DNA of 64,000 nucleotides from the NCBI GenBank assembly GCA_036495525.1, contig DASXMR010000057.1, positions 31,336-95,335 on the forward strand. Reading direction: 5' to 3'. The translations under genes were made by a program, and so were the position numbers. The notes beneath the pieces were generated by a model, which saw only the letters and a list, made by a program, of their open reading frames with translations, was not told the DNA's origin and did not search any database. Position 1 is the stretch's first letter. Every line of letters starts with the position of its first letter. The stretch is from DASXMR01 sp036495525 (GTDB taxonomy: Bacteria; Actinomycetota; Actinomycetes; Streptosporangiales; Streptosporangiaceae). Shown one piece after another: positions 34,926 through 44,621 of this stretch.

Positions 34926-37036
34926 CCGTACTCCGGCGCGGCGCAGCGGCGCAGCACCAGCACCGAGCGCCCGGACACGCCGATCGCGGCCGGGCTCTGG
35001 CAGGTACCGGCCGGGCCGGGCTTGCCGCTGGTGTCGAGCACCACCGCCCAGTAGTCCCCCCACTGCTTGGGCAGCGTCCAGTCGATCGGCTCGTGATGAG
35101 CGTTGAACAGCAGCAGGAACGAGTCGTCGGTGATCCGCTGGCCGCGGCGGTCGCGGTCGGTGATCGCCTCACCGTTGAGGAACAGTCCCACCGAGCGCGC
35201 GAAACCCGCCGACCAGTCCTCGTCGTCCATCTCGTTGCCGTCCGGCCGGCACCAGCCGAGGTCCACCGTGCCGCGGATCGGCAGGCCCTGGAACCAGTGC
35301 CGGCGCCGCAGCACCGGGTGCTCGCGCCGCAGCGCGATCAGCGTGCGGGTGAACTCGAGCAGGTCCACGTCACCGTGCTCCCAGTCAACCCAGGAGATCT
35401 CGTTGTCCTGGCAGTAAGCGTTGTTGTTGCCGTCCTGGGTACGGCCGCGCTCGTCCCCGCCGAGCAGCATCGCGACGCCCTGCGACAGCAGCAGGGTAGC
35501 CAGGAAGTTGCGTTGCTGGCGGCCGCGCAGCCGCAGGATCGCCTGGTCGCCGGTGGGGCCTTCGGCACCGCAGTTCCAGGACCGGTTGTAGCTCTCCCCG
35601 TCGGCTCCGTCCTGCGCGTTCGCCTCGTTGTGCTTGTCGTTGTAGGACACCAGGTCCGCGAGGGTGAAGCCGTCGTGCGCGGTCACGAAGTTGACGCTGG
35701 CGCCCGGGTGCCTGGCATCCGCCTGGTACAGGTCGGAGCTGCCGGTCAGCCGCGAGGCGAACTCCCCGAGGGTGGCCGGCTCGCCGCGCCAGAAGTCGCG
35801 GACCGTGTCGCGGTACTGCCCGTTCCACTCCGACCACAGCGCCGGGAAGTTGCCGACCTGATAGCCGCCCTCGCCGATGTCCCAGGGCTCTGCGATGAGC
35901 TTGACCTGGGAGACCACCGGATCCTGCTGGATCAGGTCGAAGAACGCTGACAGCCGGTCCACGTCGTGGAACTGCCTGGCCAGGCTCGCGGCCAGGTCGA
36001 AGCGGAACCCGTCCACGTGCATCTCAAGCACCCAGTAGCGCAGCGAGTCCATGATCAGCTGCAGCGTGTGCGGGTGGGAGACGTTCAGGCTGTTCCCGGT
36101 GCCGGTGGTGTCGTAGTAGAACCTCTGGTCGTCACCGACCAGCCGGTAATAGGCAGCGTTGTCGATGCCCTTGAGTGACAGCATCGGCCCCAGGTGGCTG
36201 CCCTCGGCGGTGTGGTTGTACACCACGTCGAGGATCACTTCGATGTCCGCCTCGTGCAGCGCCCTGACCATGGCTTTGAACTCCGCGACCTGCTCGCCTA
36301 GCTGGCCGCCTGACGCGTACTCGTTGTGCGGCGCGAGAAAGCCGATCGAGTTGTAGCCCCAGTAATTGCGCAGGCCCCGCTCGAGCAGGTAGCCGTCGTG
36401 CACGAACTGGTGCACGGGCAGCAGCTCCACGGCGGTCACGCCGAGCCCGGTGAGGTACTCGACAGCGGCGGGGTGGGCGAGCCCGGCGTAGGTACCGCGC
36501 TGGGCCGGCGGGATGCCAGGGTGCCGCGCGGTGAAGCCCTTGACGTGCAGCTCGTAGATGACGGACTCGCCGAGCGTGATGTCAGGCGGCCGGTCGTTAC
36601 CCCAGTCGAAGTACGGATTGTGCACGATCGACCGCGGCACGCTCGGCGCGCTGTCCTCCTCGTTGCGCGAGTCCGGGTCGCCGAAGGTGTACGGGAAGCA
36701 GGCCTGGCCCCAGCTGACCCCTCCCTCGATGGCCTTGGCGTACGGGTCAAGCAGCAGCTTCGCCGGGTTACAGCGCTGGCCCCGGCCGGGTGCCCACGGC
36801 CCGTGCACCCGGTAGCCGTAGCGCTGGCCGGGTGCGACCGACGGCAGGTAGGCGTGCCAGCACGACCCGTCGATCTCCTCGAGATTTACCCGCTGCTCGC
36901 GTCCGCCCGAGTCGAACAGGCACAGCTCGACCGCGTCGGCTGTCTCGGAGAACAGCGAGAAGTTCGTCCCGCCGCCGTCGTAGGCGGCGCCCAGCGGGTA
37001 CGGCCGGCCCGGCCAGGTCTCGATGGGCTCGGTCAT
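34922..37036 (-). CDS. glgX: Glycogen debranching enzyme GlgX (TreX)
   Basis: The 704-residue protein has an N-terminal CBM48 (YPLGAAYDGGGTNFSLFSE) followed by a GH13 catalytic domain. The four conserved regions are VVYNHTAEG, the nucleophile segment GFRFDLA, the acid/base segment AEPWDIG and FVTAHDGFTLADL. It hydrolyses alpha-1,6 branches of glycogen and limit dextrins to linear maltodextrins, the substrate for TreY. ATG 37036 is chosen over TTG 37048. It is the last gene of treY-treZ-glgX, 67 nt after treZ. Confidence 0.95.
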   Translation of the reverse strand: MTEPIETWPGRPYPLGAAYDGGGTNFSLFSETADAVELCLFDSGGREQRVNLEEIDGSCWHAYLPSVAPGQRYGYRVHGPWAPGRGQRCNPAKLLLDPYAKAIEGGVSWGQACFPYTFGDPDSRNEEDSAPSVPRSIVHNPYFDWGNDRPPDITLGESVIYELHVKGFTARHPGIPPAQRGTYAGLAHPAAVEYLTGLGVTAVELLPVHQFVHDGYLLERGLRNYWGYNSIGFLAPHNEYASGGQLGEQVAEFKAMVRALHEADIEVILDVVYNHTAEGSHLGPMLSLKGIDNAAYYRLVGDDQRFYYDTTGTGNSLNVSHPHTLQLIMDSLRYWVLEMHVDGFRFDLAASLARQFHDVDRLSAFFDLIQQDPVVSQVKLIAEPWDIGEGGYQVGNFPALWSEWNGQYRDTVRDFWRGEPATLGEFASRLTGSSDLYQADARHPGASVNFVTAHDGFTLADLVSYNDKHNEANAQDGADGESYNRSWNCGAEGPTGDQAILRLRGRQQRNFLATLLLSQGVAMLLGGDERGRTQDGNNNAYCQDNEISWVDWEHGDVDLLEFTRTLIALRREHPVLRRRHWFQGLPIRGTVDLGWCRPDGNEMDDEDWSAGFARSVGLFLNGEAITDRDRRGQRITDDSFLLLFNAHHEPIDWTLPKQWGDYWAVVLDTSGKPGPAGTCQSPAAIGVSGRSVLVLRRCAAPEYG

Positions 37037-37103
37037 CGCGCAGCGCAATCCTCTCGTCGTCGCCGGCGGCAGGTAGCCGGCCGGCGCTGTCTGGCTCCCG
37101 CGG

Positions 37104-38843
37104 TCACGACGCGTCCGGATCCGCCAGTATCGCGACCGTGTCAGGCGGGATCGCCACGCCCCGCGGCGTCCGCTCGATGTCCTGGCTGGACACGCTCAGT
37201 ATCCGGGTAGCCGGCTCAGCGTGCACGATCCAGGGGCCGGCACCCAGGTTAGCGGCGGTAGTCACCGGACCGCGGCGAACGAGCAGAGTGCCCGCTCGGG
37301 CATCGCACTCGGTGCTCACCGCGCCCGGCCTCGGATCGGTCAGGGCCGGCAGCCGCCGCCGCAGCCCGATCAGCTCGCGGTACCAGGCCAGCATGCCCTG
37401 ATGCGCTCCGCCGGATGGCTCGGCCCAGTCCAGCCGGGAACGGCGGAACGTCGCTGGATCCTGGGGGTCAGGCACGCTGGCCCCGTCCCAGCCGAAGGAG
37501 GCGAACTCCGCTCGCCGGCCCTCGCGCACCGCCCGGCCAAGCTCAGCGTCCTGGTGGCCGGTGAAGTACTGGAACGGAGTGGCCGCAGCCCACTCCTCGC
37601 CCTGGAAGATCAGCGGGATGAACGGGGCGGTCAGCAGCAGGGCGGCGGCGACCCGCAGCCGGCCGTCGCTGGCCAGCGCGGTCAGCCGCTCGCCGGCCGC
37701 CCGGTTGCCGATCTGGTCGTGGTTCTGGCCGCTGACCACGAACTGGTCAGCGGTCAGGCCGGCCGGCGGCCGGCCGTGCACGCGCTGCCGGTGCGCGGAG
37801 AACTGGCCGTCGTATACCCACGCCTGGCGCAGCGCCTTGGCCAGCTGCGGCAGCGTGCCGAAGTCGGCGTAGTAGCCGTCCTGCTCGCCGGTCAGCACCG
37901 CGTGCAGCGCATGATGCCACTCATCCGCCCAGGCCGCGTGCAGGCCGTAGCCGCCAGCGTCCCGGCCGCGGACCAGCCGCGGGTCGTTCAGGTCGCTCTC
38001 GGCGATGACGAACAGCGGGCGGCGCTGGGCCGCGGCCAGCACCTCCACCTCGGTGGCGAGCTCCTCGAGAATGTGGGTGGCCGAGCTGTCGGTGATCGCG
38101 TGCACGGCGTCGACCCGCAGCCCGTCGGCGTGGTAGTCGCGCAGCCAGCTGAGCGCGTTGTCGATCACGAAGCGCCTGACCTCGTGGCTGCCTGGCCCGT
38201 CGAAGTTCACCGCCGCGCCCCAGTCGGTGCGGTGCCGCGCGGAGAGATAGGGCCCGAACTCGGGCAGGTAGTTCCCCGCCGGGCCGAGATGGTTATACAC
38301 GACGTCGATCAGCACGGCGAGGCCGCTGGCGTGCGCGGCGTCAACCAGCCGGCGCAGGCCGTCGGGCCCGCCGTAGCCGTGGTGCGGGGCATACAGGTCG
38401 ACGCAGTCATAGCCCCAGCCCCGGTCGCCGGAGAACTCGGCGACCGGCATCAGCTCGATCGCGTCGACGCCGAGCGCGGCCAGGTGCGCCAGGTGCCCGG
38501 CCACCCCGTCAAAGGTGCCGGCCGGCGAGAACGTGCCGACGTGGCACTCGTAAAGAACCGACGACGCCAGCGGCCTGGCTCGCCAGCCGCCGTCCGTCCA
38601 GCTGAAGCCCGCGTGATCGACCAGCCGGGACGGGCCGTCGATACCGCCCGGCTGGCAGGCGGACCGGGGGTCAGGCCGCGGCGGGCCGCCGTCCAGGCTG
38701 AGGGCATAATCGGTGCCGGGACCGGCAGCCGGGACAGTGCGCCGCCACCACATGTCGTCGCCGCGCGCCATCGGCAGCCGCTGTCCGCCGAGCAGCAGAT
38801 CCACCTGGCCAGGCCGCGGAGCCCAGACGCCGAACTCGTGCAT
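37104..38843 (-). CDS. treZ: Malto-oligosyltrehalose trehalohydrolase TreZ
   Basis: The 579-residue GH13 enzyme has an N-terminal CBM48-like module (MHEFGVWAPRPGQVDLLL) and catalytic regions DVVYNHLGPAGNYL, GLRVDAVHAI (nucleophile Asp), IAESDLNDP (acid/base Glu) and SGQNHDQIGN. The Asn-His-Asp in the last is typical of TreZ. It cleaves the maltooligosyl-trehalose made by TreY and releases trehalose. ATG 38843 shares one base with the treY stop (TGATG), so translation is coupled. The long open frame upstream of this ATG is only overlap with treY. Confidence 0.95.
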   Translation of the reverse strand: MHEFGVWAPRPGQVDLLLGGQRLPMARGDDMWWRRTVPAAGPGTDYALSLDGGPPRPDPRSACQPGGIDGPSRLVDHAGFSWTDGGWRARPLASSVLYECHVGTFSPAGTFDGVAGHLAHLAALGVDAIELMPVAEFSGDRGWGYDCVDLYAPHHGYGGPDGLRRLVDAAHASGLAVLIDVVYNHLGPAGNYLPEFGPYLSARHRTDWGAAVNFDGPGSHEVRRFVIDNALSWLRDYHADGLRVDAVHAITDSSATHILEELATEVEVLAAAQRRPLFVIAESDLNDPRLVRGRDAGGYGLHAAWADEWHHALHAVLTGEQDGYYADFGTLPQLAKALRQAWVYDGQFSAHRQRVHGRPPAGLTADQFVVSGQNHDQIGNRAAGERLTALASDGRLRVAAALLLTAPFIPLIFQGEEWAAATPFQYFTGHQDAELGRAVREGRRAEFASFGWDGASVPDPQDPATFRRSRLDWAEPSGGAHQGMLAWYRELIGLRRRLPALTDPRPGAVSTECDARAGTLLVRRGPVTTAANLGAGPWIVHAEPATRILSVSSQDIERTPRGVAIPPDTVAILADPDAS

Positions 38844-41527
38844 CAGCCATCTCTGCCCAGCACGGCGACCGGGAACCGCCGCAGCAGGGCCGGCAGGCTC
38901 GCGGTGCCGCTGGCCGCCTCGCCAGTCAGCACGCTGGTCCAGCGGCCGGGCGGCAGCTCGACGACCGTCTCGCCCCAGCCAGCCGCCAGCCCGGTGACCA
39001 GCCGGGGCACCACCACGGCGAGCCCGCCGGCCCGCGCGAACGCGACCACGTGCTCCGCCTTGTCGCCGCTGGCTGGCAGCGGCTGGTAGCCGGACCGCGG
39101 GCCGTAGGCGGCCGGGCTGGCGCGCCGGTGCCGCAGCACCCGGTGGATCAGCCACAGTTTCGGGCCGCCCTCGCCCGCGCTGGCCAGCGCCTCGGCTGGC
39201 CCGGCCGCGGCGAGCCGGGCCAGCAGCTCGCGGCGGGCGTCGTAGTCGACCGGGCGCCGGTTGTCCGGGTCGACGAGCGACAGATCCCAGACCTCGCTGC
39301 CCTGGTACAGGTCAGGGATGCCGGGGCAGGTCAGCAGCAGCGTGGTCTGTGCCAGCGAGCTGATCCGGCCGCGCTCGACGAGCTGGTGCCCGGTCAGGAA
39401 GGCAGTCAGCGCGGCGGTGAAAGCCGGATCGCCCAGGACGCCGCGGACGAAGCTGGCCAGGGCGTCCTCGTAGTCCGGGTCCGGGTCAGTCCATGAGGTG
39501 CGCACCTTGGCCTCGCGGGCCGACTTGCGCATGAAGGCCGCCACCCGCTCGGTCTCGATCGGCCAGGCGCCGATCAGGGCCTGGTACAGCCGGTACTCGT
39601 CGGCGCGGTCTGGCATGCCGCGGTGCCGGTGCCGCTCATTCAGCGCCGCCCACTGCAGCATCGCCTGCTCAAACGCCTCCGGCAGCTCAGACAGCAGGCT
39701 GATCCGCGCTCTGACATCGGCGCTGCGCTTGGTGTCGTGCGTCGACAGCGTCAGCATGGCCAGCGGCCAGCGGCCAGCGGCGTTGGCCATCGCGGCGTGG
39801 AAGCCGTCCAGCGGCCGGCCGAAGACCGACGGGTCGCCGCCCACCTCGCCGAGCGAGAGCAGCGGCTGGTAGCGGTAGAACGCGGTGTCCTCCACGCCCT
39901 TGGCCATCACCGGGGCGCTGAGCTGGGCGAACCGCACGGCGAAATCGGTCTCGTCCGCTCCGGGATAGCCGAGTACGAGCAGCTCGCCGATGAAGGCGGC
40001 GAATTCGCCGTCGAGGTCAGGCCGCCGGCGGAGCGCGCCGTGCACCGCGGCGGCGACATACCGGCGGTCGGCGTCGCTGACCGGGTGGCCGGGCCGCGCG
40101 TAAGTCCGGTAGACCGGGAAGGCGGCGATCATCTCGCGCAGTGCGTCGCGCACCTCGCGCCGGGTGTGATCGCGCTGCCTGCGATGGCCCTCGCACACCT
40201 CGGCGAGCAGCCCGGTCAGCCGTTCCACCTCAGCGACCAGGTCCTCGCGCATCACCTGGATTTTCGCGGCGTGCACCACCTCCGGATACCCGGCCAGGTC
40301 GCCGGTGAAGCTGGCGTAAGCGTCGCGGAGCGGCTGCTCCCCGGCTGGGTCGGTGAACAGCTGGTTCACCGTCGCCAGGAACTCATAGCCGGAGGTGCCA
40401 GCCACCGGCCAGGCGCCGGGCAGCTCCTCGCCGGGCTGCAGGATCTTCTCCACCACGACGTAGCTGCCCCCGGTGGCCTCGTTCAGCCGCTCCAGGTAGC
40501 CAGCCGGGTCGGCGAGGCCGTCCACGTGGTCGATGCGCAGCCCGTCGATGGCGCCGTCCGCGATCAGGCCGAGGATCAGCCGGTGGGTGTCGGCGAAGAC
40601 TGCCTCGTCCTCGATCCGCAGCCCGGCGAGCGTCTCGATGTCGAAGAATCGCCGGTAGGACAGCTCCTCGGCGCCGGTGCGCCAGTAAGCGAGCCGGTAG
40701 TTCTGCTGGCTGAGCAGGTCGTCGAGGGCGTCGGGATCGGCGTTCAGCGCGTCCAGCTGCTCGTCGATGGCCGCCGCTGCCTCCGGTCTTTCCGCGCACA
40801 GCGCCGCAAGCCTCGCGCGCAGTATCTCCTTGTCCCGGTGCCGCTCCACCACGGCTTCCTGGTCGGTGCGGTGCCCGTGCGGCAGCCGGCTGAAGCCCGC
40901 GGCGAGGCTGGCCAGCTCCGACGAGCCGGCCGCCGCCGCTGCCTTGGTCAGCAGCTCGCCCAGGGTCCTGGGCGACACCGGCACCTCGTGGTCGCGGTAG
41001 AAGACGGTGAACGAGCCGTCGCCGCGCTGCACGGACAGCTCGCCGGCCTCCAGGATCCGGCCGTACTGGTCGTCAAGCACCGGCATCAGCACGGTCGCCG
41101 CGAGCTTGCGCTGCGGCGGGTCCCAGTCGATGTCGAAGTACCTGGCGAACGGGCTGGACGGCCCGTTCTCCAGCACGTCCCACCACCACGCGTTCGCGCG
41201 GCCGGCCAGCGCCATGTGATTGGGCACGATGTCGAGCATCAGCCGCAGGCCGGTCTCGGCAAGCCGCCGCCGCAGCCGCCCGAAGCCGTCGGCGCCGCCC
41301 AGCTCCTCGTTCAGGGCGCTGTGGCTGGTGACGTCGTAGCCGTGCGTGCTGCCTGCCGCTGCCTGCAGCACCGGCGAGCAGTACAGGTGGGTAATGCCCA
41401 GCTCAGCGAGGTAGCCCGTGACGGCGGCTGCGTCGTCGAAGGTAAAGCCGCCGTGCAGCTGCACGCGGTAGGTCGCCGCGCGCGGCGACGCCCGGCCGGG
41501 CGCGCCCTGGCTGGCGGTGCTGACCAT
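38843..41527 (-). CDS. treY: Maltooligosyl trehalose synthase TreY
   Basis: The 894-residue GH13 intramolecular transglycosylase has a start motif ATYRVQLHGGFTFDDA and LGITHLYCSPVLQAAAGSTHG near the N-terminus. Region I is DIVPNHMAL, region II LRIDHVDGL (nucleophile Asp), region III VVEKIL (acid/base Glu) and region IV STHDTKRSAD. It turns the reducing-end alpha-1,4 bond of maltodextrins into the alpha,alpha-1,1 bond of trehalose. ATG 41527 follows AGGGAG; GTG 41557 is an alternative. First gene of treY-treZ-glgX. Trehalose is a stress and spore protectant in actinomycetes. Confidence 0.95.
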   Translation of the reverse strand: MVSTASQGAPGRASPRAATYRVQLHGGFTFDDAAAVTGYLAELGITHLYCSPVLQAAAGSTHGYDVTSHSALNEELGGADGFGRLRRRLAETGLRLMLDIVPNHMALAGRANAWWWDVLENGPSSPFARYFDIDWDPPQRKLAATVLMPVLDDQYGRILEAGELSVQRGDGSFTVFYRDHEVPVSPRTLGELLTKAAAAAGSSELASLAAGFSRLPHGHRTDQEAVVERHRDKEILRARLAALCAERPEAAAAIDEQLDALNADPDALDDLLSQQNYRLAYWRTGAEELSYRRFFDIETLAGLRIEDEAVFADTHRLILGLIADGAIDGLRIDHVDGLADPAGYLERLNEATGGSYVVVEKILQPGEELPGAWPVAGTSGYEFLATVNQLFTDPAGEQPLRDAYASFTGDLAGYPEVVHAAKIQVMREDLVAEVERLTGLLAEVCEGHRRQRDHTRREVRDALREMIAAFPVYRTYARPGHPVSDADRRYVAAAVHGALRRRPDLDGEFAAFIGELLVLGYPGADETDFAVRFAQLSAPVMAKGVEDTAFYRYQPLLSLGEVGGDPSVFGRPLDGFHAAMANAAGRWPLAMLTLSTHDTKRSADVRARISLLSELPEAFEQAMLQWAALNERHRHRGMPDRADEYRLYQALIGAWPIETERVAAFMRKSAREAKVRTSWTDPDPDYEDALASFVRGVLGDPAFTAALTAFLTGHQLVERGRISSLAQTTLLLTCPGIPDLYQGSEVWDLSLVDPDNRRPVDYDARRELLARLAAAGPAEALASAGEGGPKLWLIHRVLRHRRASPAAYGPRSGYQPLPASGDKAEHVVAFARAGGLAVVVPRLVTGLAAGWGETVVELPPGRWTSVLTGEAASGTASLPALLRRFPVAVLGRDG

Positions 41528-41715
41528 CGTCCGGCTCCCTGCGTGCGTGCCGACCACCCAGCCTTAGTACACCAAAGGCCGCGCCGCCGCGCGCGCCGGC
41601 GCGGCCGGAGCGGCCGGAGCGGCGGCCCCCGGCGGTCAGCACGAAAGGTGACCGTGGCCGCTGATGACACATAGGCTTCACACCGAAAGCAAGCCTGGCC
41701 AGGGAGGAGGCGGCG

Positions 41716-42963
41716 ATGGCGGTTCCGGCTGACGCGCTGCCGCTGCGCTCCCCGGCACAGCCGCACGCTGGCGAGGTCACCGCGCCCGGCTCAGCGTGGC
41801 TGGTGGACCCGCAGACGCTGCTGCTGGTCGAGGACGACCCTGGCGACATGGTGCTGGTCGAGGAGCTGCTGACCGACAGCGGAGTCGGCGCCACGCTGTC
41901 CTGGGCGCGCAGCATGGCCGAGGCCACCCAGCTGCTGCGGGCCGAGGGCGTGCCCGGATGCGTGCTGCTCGACCTGCACCTGCCGGACGCCCAGGGCATC
42001 GAGGCAGTGACCCAGCTGCTGGCCGCCTGCCCGGCAGCCCCCGTGGTAGTGCTGACCGGTCTTGCCCAGGAGTCGGCTGGCCTGGCAGCGGTCGCGGCCG
42101 GAGCCCAGGACTTCCTGACCAAGGGCCAGGCTGCGCCTGGTGCGTTCGCCAGGGCGATCCGGTACGCGGCCCAGCGCAAGCACGTCGAGCAGGCGACGGC
42201 AGCGCTGCAGCTCAGTGCCCTGCGGGCAGAGGAGAACGCTCGGCTTGAGCGCGGGCTGCTGCCCACTCCGCTGCTGCGCACCAATACCGTCCAGGTGGTG
42301 ACCAGGTACCTGCCCGGCCGGGCGCAGGCGCTGGTCGGCGGCGACTTCTACGACGTGGTCGAGACCGCTGACGGCACCGTGCACGCGGTGATCGGGGATG
42401 TGGCCGGGCATGGCGCGGCAGAGGCAGCGATCGGCGTGTGCCTGCGGGTCGCCTGGCGCTCGCTGGTCCTCGCCGGGACCAGCCCGCCTCAGCTGATGGA
42501 GCTGCTGGAGCAGATCCTGGTCGCTGAGCGGGAGGGCGAGCAGCTCTTCGCGACGCTGACACACCTGGCGCTGGCGCCTGACCGGCGGCATGCCGGGATC
42601 CTGCGGGCCGGCCACCCTGGCCTGCTGCTGCGCGCTGGTGCCGATGTCGAGCTCGTCGAGCGGGCCGGCGGGCCAGCGCTCGGCCTGGTGCCTGGCTTCG
42701 ACTGGAAGGTCGATGAGCTGCGGGTGCCGCCCTCGGGCGCGATCGTGCTGTTCACCGACGGCCTCTTCGAGGGCAGGATCGGCCCAGGCCCGGAGCGGCT
42801 TGGCGAGCACGGTCTGCTCAAGGCGGCCAGGCAGCTATCCGGGCGGCCGGCCGGCCCGTTCGCCGACGGGCTGATCGGCCGGGCCGAGGCGGCGGCAGCG
42901 GACTACGGCGGACTCGCCGACGACATCGCGATCGTGCAGCTGGGCTGGACGGCAGCCAGATGA
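41716..42963 (+). CDS. Response-regulator receiver fused to SpoIIE/PP2C-type phosphatase
   Basis: The 415-residue protein has an N-terminal receiver domain: acidic pair in LLVEDDPGD, phospho-acceptor D86 in VLLDLHLPD, and Lys in FLTKGQ. A short helical linker (ARLERGLLPTPLLR) leads to a SpoIIE-type PPM phosphatase with GGDFYDVV, DVAGHGAAEAA, RAGHPGLLLR, LFTDGLFEGR and GLADDIAIVQL. This RsbP/RsbU-like layout usually dephosphorylates an anti-anti-sigma factor, but none is encoded nearby. AGGGAGGAGG precedes the ATG. The stop overlaps the kinase start by 4 nt (ATGA), so it forms one operon with the kinase and the stand-alone receiver. Confidence 0.93.
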   Translation: MAVPADALPLRSPAQPHAGEVTAPGSAWLVDPQTLLLVEDDPGDMVLVEELLTDSGVGATLSWARSMAEATQLLRAEGVPGCVLLDLHLPDAQGIEAVTQLLAACPAAPVVVLTGLAQESAGLAAVAAGAQDFLTKGQAAPGAFARAIRYAAQRKHVEQATAALQLSALRAEENARLERGLLPTPLLRTNTVQVVTRYLPGRAQALVGGDFYDVVETADGTVHAVIGDVAGHGAAEAAIGVCLRVAWRSLVLAGTSPPQLMELLEQILVAEREGEQLFATLTHLALAPDRRHAGILRAGHPGLLLRAGADVELVERAGGPALGLVPGFDWKVDELRVPPSGAIVLFTDGLFEGRIGPGPERLGEHGLLKAARQLSGRPAGPFADGLIGRAEAAAADYGGLADDIAIVQLGWTAAR

Positions 42964-44621
42964 GCCCGCGCCGGCCAGCCGGCTTGCCCCGCTTTCCGCA
43001 CCTCAATGTCCTCGGCTGGTTCCGGCTGGTGTTCGCGGCGATCGCGGTGCTCGTGCTCATCGGCGGAGTGATCATCATCGAGCTGCTGGCCCAGAACCGG
43101 CACGTGTCGGCCGAGCTGAACAACAAGCTGCTGCCGGCCCAGGCGCAGGCGTACCGGCTGCAAGGCTCGCTGCTGGACCAGGAGACCGGAGTCCGCGGCT
43201 ACGCGATCACCGAGCGGGCGGATTTCCTGCAGCCCTACACGGGCGGCAAGGCGGTCGAGGCGGCAGCCGCGGCGCAGCTACGGGCGCAGGTCAGCGGTCA
43301 TCCGCTGCTGCTCACCGACCTGGCCCGGATAGAGCAGGCAGCGCAGCAATGGCGGACGCGCTACGCGCAGCCGCTGATCTCGCAAGCCGGGCAGGGCACG
43401 CCTGGCACAGCGGAGAGCAGTGTGCTGCAGGGCAGCAAGGCCTCCTTCGACGGCCTCCGCGCGCTCTTCACCAGGCAGAACGTGAACCTGGCGCACGCCG
43501 TGGCGGCCGAGCGCGGACGGCTCGACCACGTCAGGACCGTCAACAACTGGGCCTTCGGCCTCATCCTGGCCGCGTTCCTGCTGGCGTCGGCGGCCACCAC
43601 GGTCGTGCTGCACAACGCCGTTGTCCAGCCGCTGCGCCGGCTGCGCGCCGACTCCCGGCGGGTGGTTGGCGGTGATTACGCGCACCGGATCAGGCCGACC
43701 GGGCCGGCTGACCTGCGCGGAGTGGCCGATGACGTGGAGGCCATGCGCAGCGAGCTGGTCAGCGCGCTGGAAAGCGCCCGGTCATCCCAGGCGACGGCGA
43801 CGCGGCAGGCCGCCGATCTCGACGCGCAGCAGGGGGAGCTGCTGCGGTCCAACGCCGAGCTCGAGCAGTTCGCCTACGTCGCCTCGCATGACCTGCAAGA
43901 GCCGCTGCGCAAGGTCGCCTCGTTCTGCCAGCTGCTTGAGAAGCGGTATGGCGATCAGCTCGATGACCGCGGGCGGCAGTACATCGGCTTCGCCGTCGAC
44001 GGCGCGAAGCGCCTCCAGGTGCTGATCAATGACCTGCTGACGTTCTCCAGGGTAGGCCGGGCCGACGACGAGAGGTTCCGGATGCGGCTGCCGATGGACG
44101 TGGCGCTGGACAGCGCCCTGGCGGCGCTCAGTACCACGATCGAGGAGACCGGCGCGGTCATCGAGCGGCCGGAGAAGCTGCCAGCGGTGCTGGGCGACGC
44201 GACGCTGCTGGCGATGCTGTGGCAGAACCTGATCGCCAACGCGATCAAGTTCCGCTCGCCCGAGCGGTCACCGCTGGTCCGGATACCCCCGGCCGTCGAG
44301 GAGGACGGGAAGCTGCAGTTCTCAATCGAGGACAACGGCATCGGCATCCCGCCGGAGTTCGCCGAGAAGGTCTTCATCATCTTCCAGCGGCTGCACGGCC
44401 GGGACGTCTATCCGGGCACGGGTATCGGCCTGGCCCTGTGCAAGCGGATCGTCGAGCATCACGGCGGCGAGATCAGCCTCGACCCGGACTTCGCGCAAGG
44501 CACTCGCATCTGCTTCACTCTGCCCAGGATCGAACCCGCCGAGCGGGACCTGGCCGGCCGGCGCACCGCTGCTGTGGCCGCCGGCCCGAGCGACTCCAGC
44601 ACCGAAGGGATCCCCGCATGA
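42960..44621 (+). CDS. CHASE3-HAMP sensor histidine kinase
   Basis: The 553-residue membrane kinase has TM1 at about residues 17-42 and a CHASE3-type extracytoplasmic helical sensor (LLDQETGVRGYAITERADFL) up to about 190. TM2 is at about 192-214, followed by HAMP. The HisKA phospho-acceptor is H310 in FAYVASHDLQEPLRKV. HATPase_c boxes are NLIANAIKF, DNGIGIPPEF and GTGIGLALCKRIVEHHGG. The HDLQEPLRKV block is the form seen in phytochrome-like kinases that signal to Rcp1-type receivers, and such a receiver is encoded next. Middle gene of a three-gene operon with 4-nt overlaps on both sides. Confidence 0.94.
   Translation: MSPRRPAGLPRFPHLNVLGWFRLVFAAIAVLVLIGGVIIIELLAQNRHVSAELNNKLLPAQAQAYRLQGSLLDQETGVRGYAITERADFLQPYTGGKAVEAAAAAQLRAQVSGHPLLLTDLARIEQAAQQWRTRYAQPLISQAGQGTPGTAESSVLQGSKASFDGLRALFTRQNVNLAHAVAAERGRLDHVRTVNNWAFGLILAAFLLASAATTVVLHNAVVQPLRRLRADSRRVVGGDYAHRIRPTGPADLRGVADDVEAMRSELVSALESARSSQATATRQAADLDAQQGELLRSNAELEQFAYVASHDLQEPLRKVASFCQLLEKRYGDQLDDRGRQYIGFAVDGAKRLQVLINDLLTFSRVGRADDERFRMRLPMDVALDSALAALSTTIEETGAVIERPEKLPAVLGDATLLAMLWQNLIANAIKFRSPERSPLVRIPPAVEEDGKLQFSIEDNGIGIPPEFAEKVFIIFQRLHGRDVYPGTGIGLALCKRIVEHHGGEISLDPDFAQGTRICFTLPRIEPAERDLAGRRTAAVAAGPSDSSTEGIPA

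Noticed and set aside
39623..41674. 683-residue frame opposite treY
   Set aside because: TreY motifs are complete on the other strand. The antisense product has no recognisable fold.
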